Notes under the pieces: generated by a model | Seen by the model: the letters and a program-made list of their open reading frames with translations, nothing else | Databases searched by the model: none | Told to the model about the DNA's origin: nothing | DNA from: Deltaproteobacteria bacterium | GTDB lineage: Bacteria; Desulfobacterota; Desulfarculia; Adiutricales; Adiutricaceae | Length of the DNA stretch: 33,904 nucleotides | Assembly (NCBI GenBank): GCA_031263525.1 | Contig: JAISFP010000507.1 | Coordinates: 1 to 33,904, forward strand | Direction of reading: 5' to 3' | Shown here: positions 1 to 9,774 of the stretch, piece by piece | How the letters are laid out: each line of letters begins with the position of its first letter | Position numbering within the stretch: the first letter of the stretch is position 1 | Position numbers and translations under genes: made by a program

Positions 1-77
1 CCCCCCCCCCACCCACTCCCCCCCCACACCGCCCCCCCCCCCCGCCCCCCGGGGCGCGCGCCCCCCCCCCCCCCCCC
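1..77. repeat. C-rich low-complexity contig end
   Basis: Almost pure runs of C with a few A, G and T. It carries no coding signal and abruptly gives way to AT-rich sequence. This looks like a low-complexity or sequencing artefact at a contig end rather than a biological element. Confidence 0.8.
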
Positions 78-1907
78 ACGGCACTTATTTTTAAATACCC
101 TGTTTAATCAATTGTAAACAATTACAGGAGGGGACTGGAAAAAGGGAATTGCATCACATAACTTCAATTTCGGCACAGATTAGGATCTGAGTAATAAGCC
201 CTGTCACTCAGAATTGGGCACAAATGAACAATTTATGAATCCTAATAGAGACAAACCACGCACCACACCAAAACGTTTCATCAGTATAAGATTTCGGTCT
301 ATCTCTGGATGTATATTCTGTGCAAAACACTTTCTCTTTAATTCATATTTTAAGTTAGTTGACTGCATACATATACTACTGCAATGTCTTACATAGTAAG
401 TTAAAGGAAAATTGTACCTGTCTATGCACCCCTTTATATACGTCTCAAAAATGCAAAATTATAATCATACTCTAACCCTTTGAGCAGTAGGCACACATAT
501 AATTGCAATACTCGATGTGTCAAAACCAATTTACACTAAATATACAAACTGAAATCTCTGTTGGTAGAACATGTAAGGAGATTGAAAGCAGGGGAGATGA
601 AACATGTACTGTGTATTGAGAAACAAACATGAGTCTGGAGACAGAGACTAGCTCTAACTATTGGGCCCAACTGAGTTCATTCCACTTGTAGATGGAGACA
701 GAATTCAGTCTGTAAAGACAGGACAATGGATAATGCCAAGGATTGTGATAGTTATATTAAATACCATTGTCACAAACCTATAGACAGCATTAACCTGTTG
801 GGCTCATAGCGGAGACGTAATGTGTTTCCTGTGAGGTACGGACAAACCTATATAGTTGAGCTGTGATTTAAATAAAAGACAGGATAATGATGGACAATGT
901 CCAGAACTGTGATAGTTATATGAAGGGATGAAATTATAAACCAAAATACAAGGTCTGCAAGCAGAAACACAACATGAAAGTTGCTCAGCTCAATGATACA
1001 GTAGTATGGGCATGCATTGTTTCAGGAGTACTTTCAGTATGAAAAATGAAGGTGTCAAACACTTGAAGAATCAAGGATATACAAAGGAATAATTAATAAA
1101 TAATAACATGTGTTAGAATACTCATAAATGTTAAGATAAAAACTTGTGGACATTACATGTGCTACAGCAATTGAGTGCCCAGAGGGTTAAGTAAAACAGT
1201 AACATAAATTATTCAATATATATATACAAAACTGATCAGTTTTCTTTTGAAAATATATAAATAAAGAAAGATCTATGTATTCCATATGGCAACAATAAAA
1301 TATGAGTACGCTTTACGCTATATCATAAACTGTTTTATAGGAAACCCCATTCAACCCTGTACTCCATAGGACCATTCCAAAGCCCAGGTGATATTGGTTA
1401 AGGACAATGATGCCAAAGTCTATAATTTTTCTAACAATCTTCTAATATTCAACACTTATCTTGCAAGATTGTTAGCCGAAGGTTATACTAATTTTTGTTT
1501 TTACATATCTGTCACGGCAGGAATTCACTATTCATTTTGGTCTGTAAAAACACTGTGGACAGTCAACCCATCCTCCCAGCTTCACTGTTCATATTACCCA
1601 AATACAAAGCGATCTAGTATGCACAGTGGCCAGCAAATGCAACATGTCTCATCTTTACAAGTGTTACAGGGCAGCTTCTTTCAGGGGACCTACACTTATA
1701 CGTGGAATCAAACCCACATATGAGACAACAGGAATGATGACACAGAGGCTAAATCATGTCATGAAAGATATTTGTACTTACAACCACAGAAATTATGTCT
1801 GATGTGCATATTACGTTGTAACCGCAACATAGGTTATGGTGCAATGTGCCGTTATCATACCGTCTCTTTCATGCTCCCTTACAGCAACTGCCTAGCGGGA
1901 GCATACC
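78..1907. other. AT-rich eukaryotic non-coding sequence downstream of the SOCS gene
   Basis: No gene is seen here. The sequence is AT-rich with short dispersed ORFs that match nothing I recognise. Because the SOCS gene is on the minus strand and its stop codon is at 1908-1910, the part next to 1907 should hold its 3' untranslated region. I did not find a convincing minus-strand AATAAA signal close to the stop. Plus-strand AATAAA-like strings near 870, 1090, 1258 and 1291 are expected by chance at this composition. Confidence 0.6.
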
Positions 1908-2088
1908 TCAGGAAAGTCCCTGTGGCACAAAGGAAAGCATGTCTACATCGTCAGGAGAGGGCGCCAGGTCCTCCTCCAGCACCAGCTGCTCTGAGTAGTA
2001 GTGAGGAGTGCTCAGGTAGTCGATGACCCTGCGTGGCAGGGGCAGAGCTGGGATCAGGTCCCGGCGCACCAGCTTCAGAATCACAAAC
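1908..2088 (-). CDS. SOCS6/7-type gene, exon 4 (SOCS box and C-terminus)
   Basis: Last coding exon. It begins after an acceptor reading ctctctcccgcag (AG at 2090-2089); its first base completes an Arg codon split after the second base by intron 3. With the end of exon 3 it encodes the SOCS box: LQHMCRFVI is the elongin-BC box and LPLP the cullin-5 box, as in SOCS6 and SOCS7. These boxes recruit an elongin B/C-cullin 5 ubiquitin ligase. The box is followed by a YLSTPHYYSEQ segment and an acidic tail of about 25 residues ending at TGA (1910-1908). The tyrosine-rich segment after the box is more like vertebrate SOCS7 than SOCS6, which stops soon after the box. Confidence 0.9.
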
Positions 2089-2388
2089 CTGCGGGAGAGA
2101 GGAGACGCAACTTCATCAGGGCCACACACAGCAAGCAGCTTACAAGCAAACTAACTTGACTAACCAACAAGAGTATACAAATTATCACACAAGCTAACTA
2201 TATCCAGCTGAGTTCTTCTTGAGAAGCTGTTACTTGCTCAGCTACTTAACAATTTTCCAGCATTTCTTTTAACCCAAAGGTTCATTAATGTGTTCAAAAG
2301 AGCCCACCACTGGTCCATATCCTGAGTCGAACAAATCCAATCCATGCCACTAACCCCACCCAATTCCCTTAATTAATTTTAATATTGA

Positions 2389-2706
2389 CCGCCTCTGTGG
2401 TCTAGTGGTCAGAGTTCCTGGCTACAGATCCGGAGGCCCGGGTTCGATTCCCGGCACTACCAAAAAAAAAAAGTAGTTGGTCTGGAACGGGGTCCACTCG
2501 GCCTCGTGAGTACAACTGAGGAGCTACTTGACAGAAAAGTAGCGGCTCCTGTCTAGAAAATCGAGAATATGGCCGTAGGGATCTGTCACGCTGACCACGT
2601 GGAACCCTTTATCCGCAAAAGTTGGCAATCACTTCGCCGACAAGCGGTGGTTGCTCGGTCGGTATAGTTCGCGCGTGGACTCAGACCATGGAGTTTTTTT
2701 TTTTTA
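2389..2706 (+). mobile_element. tRNA-derived SINE-like element
   Basis: The head reads like a tRNA gene. It has an A-box-like TGGTCTAGTGG (2398-2408), an anticodon-arm-like segment, and a near-perfect B box GGTTCGATTCC (2441-2451) followed by CGGCACTACC. An A-tract (2461-2471) and an unrelated body of about 230 bp follow, ending in a T-run at 2695-2706. The body phrases around GGCCTCGTGAGTACAACTGA resemble what I recall of insect tRNA-derived SINEs, including those of termites, but I cannot confirm a family. It is not a working tRNA: the acceptor stem does not pair properly and the anticodon loop is oversized. Confidence 0.7.
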
Positions 2707-2790
2707 AATTTTAATATCATACTCCAACACACATCTAGGTCATCCTAGTAGTCTCTTTCCTCTGGACTTTCCCACCAGAAATCTTGTACA

Positions 2791-2818
2791 TACTCCTCCT
2801 CCTCCTCCTCTTCTTCTT
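2791..2818. repeat. CTC/CTT microsatellite
   Basis: A run of CTC triplets followed by CTT triplets, inside SOCS intron 3. It is an ordinary eukaryotic simple repeat. Confidence 0.8.
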
Positions 2819-3870
2819 TTTAATCCTCCCCATGTGTGCTACATGCCCTGTCCATCTCATCTTCCTTGAATTCTTCATTCAGATCATGTGTTGAACAGTA
2901 CAAATTATGCAGTTCCTCATTATGCCTGCTATCACTTCATCCCTCTCCTCAACACCCTCAACACGTGTTCCCTCCTCACTTCTCCTACCAACTTACTCAA
3001 TATGCACAATACTTTAACAGAGCCCAATCAATCACACCAGCTGAGCAACATTAATCCTCAAACGAAGACAAAAAGAAACACAAGAGCCAAAATATAATAA
3101 ATATAAGTGTATTTTTAAAACACTTTTCCACCTTATACAAGTAATTTTTAATCAGTTCTTCAAATATTGCTTTCCGTTTCTGCGCTGCGCAGATTCCAAA
3201 CTATACAACATAAATAACACTGTAATGCCTATTCTTCTGGCCGGGACTATAGAATCTGTTCGCACTGAGCAAGTTTCTGCCTTATTTACGTTCCACCATG
3301 GACAACTTTTACTGTATATATTTAAAATTATCTTCATCACTCTACTGCAGACTTTGTAAACTAAACATCAACCACATCAACTTTCAATAATACTTTCCAC
3401 CCAAACAATTTCTGAAGCTTCGTTAGTTGCTTTCCAGCAAGAGAACTGAACCATTCAGCACTTGCAACATTACATTCTGACACTGGCCCTGCAGTCCCTA
3501 GGCTGTTCTCTCTTGCAACTACCTCCCTAGGATCCATGCAAACACTGTATGGCCATTTCCTTCCCTCTCTTCCAAGCAAGTGGCTTAAACAGCTAAAACC
3601 AGAGAACTCACAACATTACTGACTATGTGATGGCATGGAAGAACATACTGAATCATCCGCAGGGCACAAGAAACATGTCAGTAGCTTCTTACCACACTAC
3701 ACAGAATCACATCCCAGCTTCACATTCAGTGCTATGAGAACCTCACTTCTCACATGCCCATTTATAATATTCTGGACGAGGCAAGGTTGTCTCATCTCCC
3801 AGCCAAGAAGCTCTCAGATGAGAGAGAGACAGGGTTACCAACCGCTAGATCAACAACAGACATCAGTTAC

Positions 3871-4069
3871 CTGCACATATGCTGTAGGCTTTGCACCTGC
3901 TTGAACCGCGACACAGGATGTAACAGCTGTACTCTCATGGGTCCCAGAACGGGGCGCCGGTGCAAGAAGAACAGGTAACGCCCGCTACGCGAATGCTCCA
4001 CTGCGTTCTCTATGAAGTCTACAATTGTGTGACTCTTGAACTTTGTACAGCTTCCAAAACTAAAATTAC
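3871..4069 (-). CDS. SOCS6/7-type gene, exon 3 (C-terminal half of SH2 domain)
   Basis: This exon has no usable start codon, so I read it directly from the reverse strand. Acceptor GTATTGCAG (AG at 4071-4070) precedes it and donor GTAACT (3870-3869) follows. Its first two bases complete the glycine codon begun in exon 2, giving RIEHDQG-NFSF. It encodes the second half of the SH2 domain (HTIVDFIENAVEHSRSG, then RVQLLHPVSRFKQVQSLQHMCR) up to the start of the SOCS box. The stretch from FIENAVEHS through LLHPVSRF matches SOCS7 closely and SOCS6 well. Phase agrees on both sides, so the exon call is firm even though it was found by translation alone. Confidence 0.9.
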
Positions 4070-5650
4070 CTGCAATACAGAATCACTCCAATAACCTCAT
4101 CTGTCAATGGACACCAACACTGCCAATAACAACGTGTGACACTGAATACATAACAGGGAGACAAATTACCTTAGGAGATGCGATGTCATGTACACGGAAG
4201 TACAAAGCATTACACCTTACAGATTGTAACTTTGGCATTCAATGCCGTACAACTTGAAACCTCATACAAATTACACCTGCATATTTTATGCAAGCTTTGT
4301 ATATATGTCTGAAGAGAAAGTATGGAACATGGAAGCCCTACCTCTGTCTTTCATCAGCCAAACAAGCGATTCTCAACTGGTAAGCACAGACTGCCAACAG
4401 CCCAGAAATTATAATCAGCATACACCATACTTTCAACACAACTCAGAGAGTTTCCATTTCACAACTTGTGACTTTCTTTTTTTAAATTTCTTCTTAGCAA
4501 CAACATTATACAGCAAACCTTTATTACAAAGCAGGTGTCGGGGGGGGGGGTAAACCTTCAGCACATGCATTAAAAGCAAACAGACAGCTGTCCAAGCTCA
4601 GCAGATCAGCAAGATTTCCGACAATTTGTGGCTGAGCAGTAAAAAAAGGCTACTCACTAAATGTTCCTCTTTCCAAAAGATATCAGAGTCAGGGAAACCA
4701 GAAACATACTGCCTATCTGTACTGCATTGTGGACTTCACCTCATGTACCTGCAGACTACAGCAAGGAATGCTGTAATGCAGTCAGCCTTATGTTGCAACT
4801 GAGATGCTCTGTGCAAATTTGTATGACCTAAAACATGTGTACGCATATTGAGGGGCACGATACAAACTATGATATATCTGAACCCTTTATAAGACGAGGT
4901 CCTGCTAATACTTGATCTGCGTATGTGAAACTTTGTGCTTGTTGTTTATATTCCAGTTTAAAGTTCAAGTACTAACTATATGCAAAAGAGCCACTGTTGA
5001 AATGCCAATAGCTGCCACTGTGTCTCAAGGTTCATCACACTGTTCCCTATCCTGAACCACATGATTCTGGGCCACCTCTCAAAATTTTTCCTTACTTTCC
5101 TTACTCTCAATATTATTCTCCTAAGTAAAAGCAAGTCTTGTAAGTTTCGTAGCCAACGTTCTGTCCATCTGCACAGCACAGATGCTGCAAGACAAAATAA
5201 GGAATGAAGTGATACTGGATATGAGGGGGTACCCTTAATTTCTGGGACTGGTGCTGCCATCTGTACAGCAGTTGCAGTAGCACAACGCAACGAAAGATGA
5301 CAGTACTAGCATGTCTCAGGAGTCAGTACACAACATTTCATGCAGCTTAGTAGACATACTGATTTTTTACGTTCTTTTATTTGGAGTTGTCTATCTGGCA
5401 GCAACACATTCCCCCAAAACACTGGTTCACTTTCGATGGACTAAGCGGCATTATATGCAAGAAGACACAACTGTTCATGACCACTGATGTGAGAACCTCA
5501 GATCCTAAAAAGGTTGAAGTGATTTGAAACAGATTTGAGTTTAAAATTTAGTGCTGTGACATGTCTCTGGGTACCATTTCATTCTTGAACTGCTTATCTC
5601 TTTTAACTGCCCCCCAAACTGATCGTAAAGACACTCTCAGTTTTACTAAC
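4070..5650 (-). other. SOCS intron 2 (1,581 bp)
   Basis: Bounded by donor GTTAGT (GT at 5650-5649) and acceptor ATTGCAG (4071-4070), splitting a glycine codon after its first base. It contains a G10 run at about 4541-4550 and no other element I can name. Confidence 0.75.
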
Positions 5651-5819
5651 CCTGATCATGCTCAATCCGAACGTGCCGAATACAGCCGTTCAGTTTGAAA
5701 GTTAATGAGAAAATATAATGGTCATCACTGCTGTCCCGAACAATGAAGGAACCATCTGGCTCGTTGGAGAGAATCTTCTCAGCAGCTTCTCCAGAAATGG
5801 GACCCCAGTACCAACCATA
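5651..5819 (-). CDS. SOCS6/7-type gene, exon 2 (N-terminal half of SH2 domain)
   Basis: Begins after acceptor TTGTTTCAG (AG at 5821-5820) in phase 0 and ends with one base of a glycine codon before donor GTTAGT. It encodes YGWYWGPISGEAAEKIL, then PDGSFIVRDSSDDHYIFSL and RHVRIEHDQG. This is the first half of a SOCS-type SH2 domain. The arginine of FIVRDSS is the phosphotyrosine-binding residue. WYWGPI and PDGSF.VRDSSD are hallmarks of SOCS6/SOCS7 (Drosophila Socs16D class). The in-frame ATG at 5828 lies in the intron and is not a start. Confidence 0.92.
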
Positions 5820-6675
5820 CTGAAACAATATGAAACATCTATGACAGTATAATAAAAAAAATAAAAAACACTAAGGTCAGAGATTATATGGCCAATGGTA
5901 AACGTTTATTTAATTTTTACAATTTGAACTAGTGAAGCAGTTAAAAGGAAGAGTTTGTTAGTGACAGACTGCTACATATGACACTAGTAGGTTGATGGTA
6001 CCACATTACTGTTTTGAAAGTGCATCCCCAACCGAATATATAATCTGCTGTCGAATACCAACCCTGAAAGTTGCCATGATGGCCTAACTGCACACAAATG
6101 TCTCACCACTATAGAACTGCCAATTTACAATTATGTGAAGAATATGATAATATGTCAACTTCATCTGTATGTGTTTCTTGAAAATGTGCGACAAATGATT
6201 CAAATCAGTAACAGTGGGGCTGAGGTGGTGTAGTCAATACTGTGACTAGGTTATAGAATGAGTGACCTAGGAACTGGGGCTCAGTTCTCATAGGAACAGA
6301 ATTTATCTCTCTTCCGCAGCATCAAGATCAGCTCTGAGCACCACCCAGCCTCCTATCCAGTAAGTACCACATTATTTAGACAATCGGCTCACAGATGGCG
6401 GCGAGGTTGTCAGCCTTACACACTGGCCGCGCTCTACTCCCCAGAAACATTATTTCTCTGCTTCTGGTACTCATTTCTGTTAGAGGCTGAGTGAACCCCA
6501 GGGTCTAGTGCGGCCGGAAGGATTAGGCAAATTGAAAAAATTCACCTCAATGCGTCTCGAACCCACAACCGTTTGGATTGTCGCATAGCACCTCAACCAC
6601 TATTCTAACACATGCCGCCGTAACAGCCACAATACTCAGCAGACCAAGCACAACCACATGAATGTGTAAGCTTAC
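5820..6675 (-). other. SOCS intron 1 (856 bp)
   Basis: Phase-0 intron from donor GTAAGC (GT at 6675-6674) to acceptor TTTCAG (5821-5820). It carries a second tRNA-like SINE fragment near the donor end. Nothing else is recognisable. Confidence 0.75.
6481..6615 (-). mobile_element. tRNA-like SINE fragment
   Basis: On the minus strand an A-box-like TAGAATAGTGG (6607-6597) is followed about 35 nt later by a B box GTTCGAGAC (6562-6554), then by an AT-rich body. This is the arrangement of a Pol III promoter from a tRNA-derived SINE. The sequence differs from the element at 2389, so a different family is likely. Boundaries are approximate. Confidence 0.5.
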
Positions 6676-7224
6676 ATCCTTCACTTTCTCAATGCTCGAG
6701 GCAAAGTCCATGCTGGGCTCCTCTCCAAATTCCTCCTCCTCCTCCGCAGCCATGGGCCTGTCCTCAGGAGAGGGCAGGGGAGTGGCATCTAGGTCACCAT
6801 CTGGAAGCATCACGGTGGCGGGGAGAGGTGGCAGTGCACGTGTCAGGAACGGTGCTTTGCCGCCGACATCGACGCTGTCACTGCTAGAGATGGTCCCATT
6901 TGCCACACAACATGCTGCCATTTCAGGCTTCTCTCCTATGGAAACATGATCAGGAGATGGCAGTTTCCGGATTCGGAATATGTTGCACAATGTCTGCTTA
7001 AGATTGGTCGAAAAACTGTGCCGACCAGCAGGAGGTTTCTTAACCTTTTCTCTGTCGTCAGAAAAGCCGGATCTTACAGAATTATCCTTGTCCTTTGTCG
7101 CCATAACGTCACACGCATCTTTGGTTTTCTTATTTTTAATGTTTATCACAAATGTGTTTTTCTTATTCCTTCTTGCACTGTCTGTGACGATGTTTCCATT
7201 CACACTCTTGGATGAAATTTCCAT
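6676..7224 (-). CDS. SOCS6/7-type gene, exon 1 (N-terminal region)
   Basis: First coding exon of a suppressor-of-cytokine-signalling adaptor. The start ATG at 7224 is the first in frame after a TGA about 130 bp upstream, so the start is well supported unless a 5' intron lies upstream. It encodes 183 residues with no known domain: a lysine/asparagine-rich start, a basic patch (RHSFSTNLKQTLCNIFRIRK), a proline-rich part (ALPPLPATVMLP) and an acidic EEEEEFGEEP stretch leading to the SH2 domain. Exons 1 to 4 sum to 1,098 nt, or 365 residues plus stop. That is shorter than vertebrate SOCS6/7 (over 500), mainly in this region. Predicted role: binds phosphotyrosine targets through SH2 and brings them to a Cul5 ubiquitin ligase, damping receptor signalling. 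Confidence 0.85.
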
Positions 7225-7480
7225 ATCCTCAACAATACAACTGTTGTTGTTTCGATTATTATTATTATTATTGTTGTTGTTGTTGGCAATTGCTTGAATA
7301 CATAATAAAATTTTAGAATTGTTTAATGAATTGACTTTAGAACTTGGGAATATTCATAACCTTTGCTCAGTATTGAGTGAACTAACTACAAAACAATTAT
7401 GTAACTGAATGTCTGCAATCCTACGAATCTCCACCATGAACATCGGGAGCGACGCAGAAAGCATGAAGCGTCTGTGACAA
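7225..7480. other. SOCS 5' flank and eukaryote-bacterium junction
   Basis: Upstream of the SOCS start the sequence is still insect-like: AAT and AAC triplet repeats near 7256-7283, then AT-rich sequence to about 7,430. Base composition changes to GC-rich bacterial sequence over roughly 7,430-7,560. No gene is present. The exact join cannot be placed by eye because the bacterial genome also has AT-rich intergenic stretches. Confidence 0.6.
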
Positions 7481-7893
7481 GTTCATCCGGGATAAAAATT
7501 TATGCACCTAACGGCATTCCGTGAAATTTTTCGGCATGAAGACCATGCCTTCCCGGCTTTGCGTTCGAGGCGGACATCTTTCCCGGTCTCCTGCCCACTG
7601 TTGCCAGTCACCAGTGACCCCGTTCTCCCTTCCCTGAACCCCTCTGACATTTCCTCATGACCCGGCACCCGGTCAGCAGTCTCCTGTCCCGGGCATCGCC
7701 GGCACCGGGGCCCGGACGTCCCGCGCAGTTCCCGTGTCCTGCCTGCCGGCGGCCGGCAAGCCACGGCGGCGCCGCCCTTGACCTCCGGAGGCATTGGTGC
7801 CATGCTTGACTGAACCGGAGGCCGGGCGGACCTGCGAAGGTGCCCTGCCGCCGGCCCCTTCCCCCGGCAAATCTGAAAGGACACGTGAGAGCG
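7481..7893. other. Bacterial intergenic lead-in to AAA+ gene
   Basis: GC-rich sequence without a credible gene. A 567-residue minus-strand reading frame covers it, but this is a GC-bias shadow of the AAA+ gene running the other way. An A/G-rich AAAGGA at about 7876-7881 may serve as a weak ribosome-binding site for the next gene. Confidence 0.5.
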
Positions 7894-9774
7894 ATGGAGA
7901 CACCGCGAAACCCGCCCCAGCAGGGTGGCGTAACCCTGGTGCCGAAGAGCCAGGCCGCCCCCGCCCCGCAGGACGCGTCCTCCGGGCTGCCCAAGTGGGC
8001 CAGGGAGATCCAGAGGTTCCTGGGGGTGAAGTCCCAGTTCATCCTCTTCGGGAACGTCTACGACGTCTACCCCGTCCCCATCCCCGGCACGGCCGAGACC
8101 GGCACCGGGACCATGGACATGTTCCTGAAGGCCGTGCTCGCCGAGCGGGGCTACACGCTCTTCTTCAAGTACGAGCCCTTCGTGCTCACGACGCTCATCG
8201 GGCCGCCCGACGACGGAGCGCTGGAGGGCACGGAGCTCCCGCCCCGGGGCGCGGAGGGGATCACCCTGGAGAGGCTCTCGAGGCTCGCGAGGGACCTGGA
8301 GGCCCGCAGGGAGCCCTCGGCGATACTCGTGAGCTACGCGTCGAGGCTTGCCGAGCTGTGCCCCGCGGAATACCAGCAGTTCCTCTACCAGCTTTTCCGG
8401 CTGTCGCTGAGCGCCCGGGCCGAGCAAGGCCGCTTCAGCCTCGTCATCTGGTCCATCGACAAGGAAAACGACCTCCCGGCCTGGTACAGGAACTCGCGGA
8501 TCATGCCCGTGCCGGTGCCGCGGCCCGACCACGACGTGAGGCGCAAGATAATCCGCTCCGCCGGGCCCCTCATCGCCGGATACCGCGAGACCGCCATGAA
8601 GGACCCGGCGAGGCTCAGGGGCCTGGTGAACCTCTTCGCCGACCAGACCGGGGGCCTCTACGCGGGCGAGCTCGTCTCGATAGCCTCCATGGCCGTCCAG
8701 GACCGCACGGACATAACCCGGATAGGGGACGCCGTGCGCCACTACAAGCTGGGCGTGCCAGACAACCCCTGGGACAGGCTGGACCGGGAGACCATCCTGA
8801 AAGGCGGGGAGGTCCTGTCGAGGCGGGTCATCGGCCAGGAGCACGCGGTGTCCCACAGCCTGGACATAATAAAGCGCTCCATCTTCGACCTTTCCGGCGC
8901 CCAGTTCTCCCCCCACTCCCAGAAGCCCAAGGGTGTCCTCTTCTTCGCCGGGCCCACCGGCGTTGGCAAGACCGAGCTCGCGAAGGGCATAACCGAGCTG
9001 GTCTTCGGGTCGCCTGAAAACTACGTGCGCTTCGACATGTCGGAGTTCAACCAGTCGCATTCCGACCAGAGGCTCATGGGCGCGCCCCCCGGCTACGTGG
9101 GCTACGAGGTGGGCGGCGAGCTCACGAACTCCGTGCGCCAGCGCCCCTTCACCCTGATCCTCTTCGACGAGATAGAGAAGTCGCACCCCCGCATCATGGA
9201 CATCTTCCTCCAGATCCTGGACGACGGGCGGCTCACCTCCGGGCGCGGGGAGACAGCCTACTTCTCGGACGCGGTCCTGGTCTTCACCAGCAACCTGGGC
9301 GTCTACCGCGAGGGGCCGGGAGGCGAGAAGGAGCCCCTGGTCACCCAGGACATGCCCTTCCCGGAGGTGGAGGCCCGCATCCAGGGGGCCATCAGGGAGT
9401 TCTTCACCTTCACGCTGAACCGCCCGGAGCTCCTGAACCGCATCGGCAAGAACATCGTGGTCTTCGACTTTATACGGGAGAAGACCGCGGGCGGCATCTT
9501 CCGCAAGATGCTGGGGAACGTCCTTGAACGGCTCTCAGACCAGCGCCAGATCCAGGTGGAGATGGACACCACCGGGCTGAACACGCTGGGCGCCTGGGTG
9601 ACCCGAGATCTCTCCATGGGCGGGCGCGGCATTGGGAACGCACTGGAGGAGTGCTTCGTGAATCCGCTATCGCGGGAGCTCTACGCCATTGATGCCGCCA
9701 ACGGGGACCGGATAGCCTGCAGCGTGGCCCCAGGCGAGGGCGGGAGGCCGGAGATAAGTCTGATAATGCTTTAA
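7894..9774 (+). CDS. ClpB-type AAA+ ATPase with degenerate N-terminal half
   Basis: A 626-residue ATPase with one good AAA+ domain of the ClpA/B second-ring type in its C-terminal half. Visible motifs are Walker A GPTGVGKT (353-360), pore loop GYVG (400-403) within GAPPGYVGYEVGGELT, Walker B LILFDE (421-426), sensor 1 asparagine in FTSNLG (about 467), arginine finger RPELLNRI (510-517) and sensor-2-like GGRGIGNALEE. Residues about 45-300 (FILFGNVYDVYPV, ILVSYASRLAEL, LVIWSIDKENDLPAWY) follow the order of a AAA domain but have no Walker A, so this part probably does not hydrolyse ATP. The normal ClpB N-domain and coiled-coil middle domain are absent. It is probably a substrate remodeller or unfoldase acting with the FHA/phosphatase genes downstream. 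I chose the start at 7894 because upstream residues look non-coding; 7840 is the alternative. Confidence 0.85.
   Translation: METPRNPPQQGGVTLVPKSQAAPAPQDASSGLPKWAREIQRFLGVKSQFILFGNVYDVYPVPIPGTAETGTGTMDMFLKAVLAERGYTLFFKYEPFVLTTLIGPPDDGALEGTELPPRGAEGITLERLSRLARDLEARREPSAILVSYASRLAELCPAEYQQFLYQLFRLSLSARAEQGRFSLVIWSIDKENDLPAWYRNSRIMPVPVPRPDHDVRRKIIRSAGPLIAGYRETAMKDPARLRGLVNLFADQTGGLYAGELVSIASMAVQDRTDITRIGDAVRHYKLGVPDNPWDRLDRETILKGGEVLSRRVIGQEHAVSHSLDIIKRSIFDLSGAQFSPHSQKPKGVLFFAGPTGVGKTELAKGITELVFGSPENYVRFDMSEFNQSHSDQRLMGAPPGYVGYEVGGELTNSVRQRPFTLILFDEIEKSHPRIMDIFLQILDDGRLTSGRGETAYFSDAVLVFTSNLGVYREGPGGEKEPLVTQDMPFPEVEARIQGAIREFFTFTLNRPELLNRIGKNIVVFDFIREKTAGGIFRKMLGNVLERLSDQRQIQVEMDTTGLNTLGAWVTRDLSMGGRGIGNALEECFVNPLSRELYAIDAANGDRIACSVAPGEGGRPEISLIML

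Larger units (their letters stand above)
2089..3870 (-). other. SOCS intron 3 (1,782 bp) containing a SINE
   Basis: Bounded by donor GTAACT (GT at 3870-3869) and acceptor CCCGCAG (AG at 2090-2089), with the codon split after its second base. It holds a tRNA-derived SINE-like insertion (2389-2706) and a CTC/CTT microsatellite near 2791-2818. Short ORFs in the rest show no recognisable protein. Confidence 0.75.

Noticed and set aside
1388-1723. 111-residue plus-strand ORF in the eukaryotic part
   Set aside because: It has no recognisable domain, an ordinary composition for random AT-rich DNA, and no splice context.
2392-2460. Functional tRNA gene
   Set aside because: A and B boxes are present but the acceptor stem does not pair, the anticodon loop is too long, and a SINE-like body follows.
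7483-9186. 567-residue minus-strand ORF opposite the AAA+ gene
   Set aside because: It is the GC-bias shadow of a clear AAA+ gene with Walker motifs on the plus strand, and its protein has no motifs.
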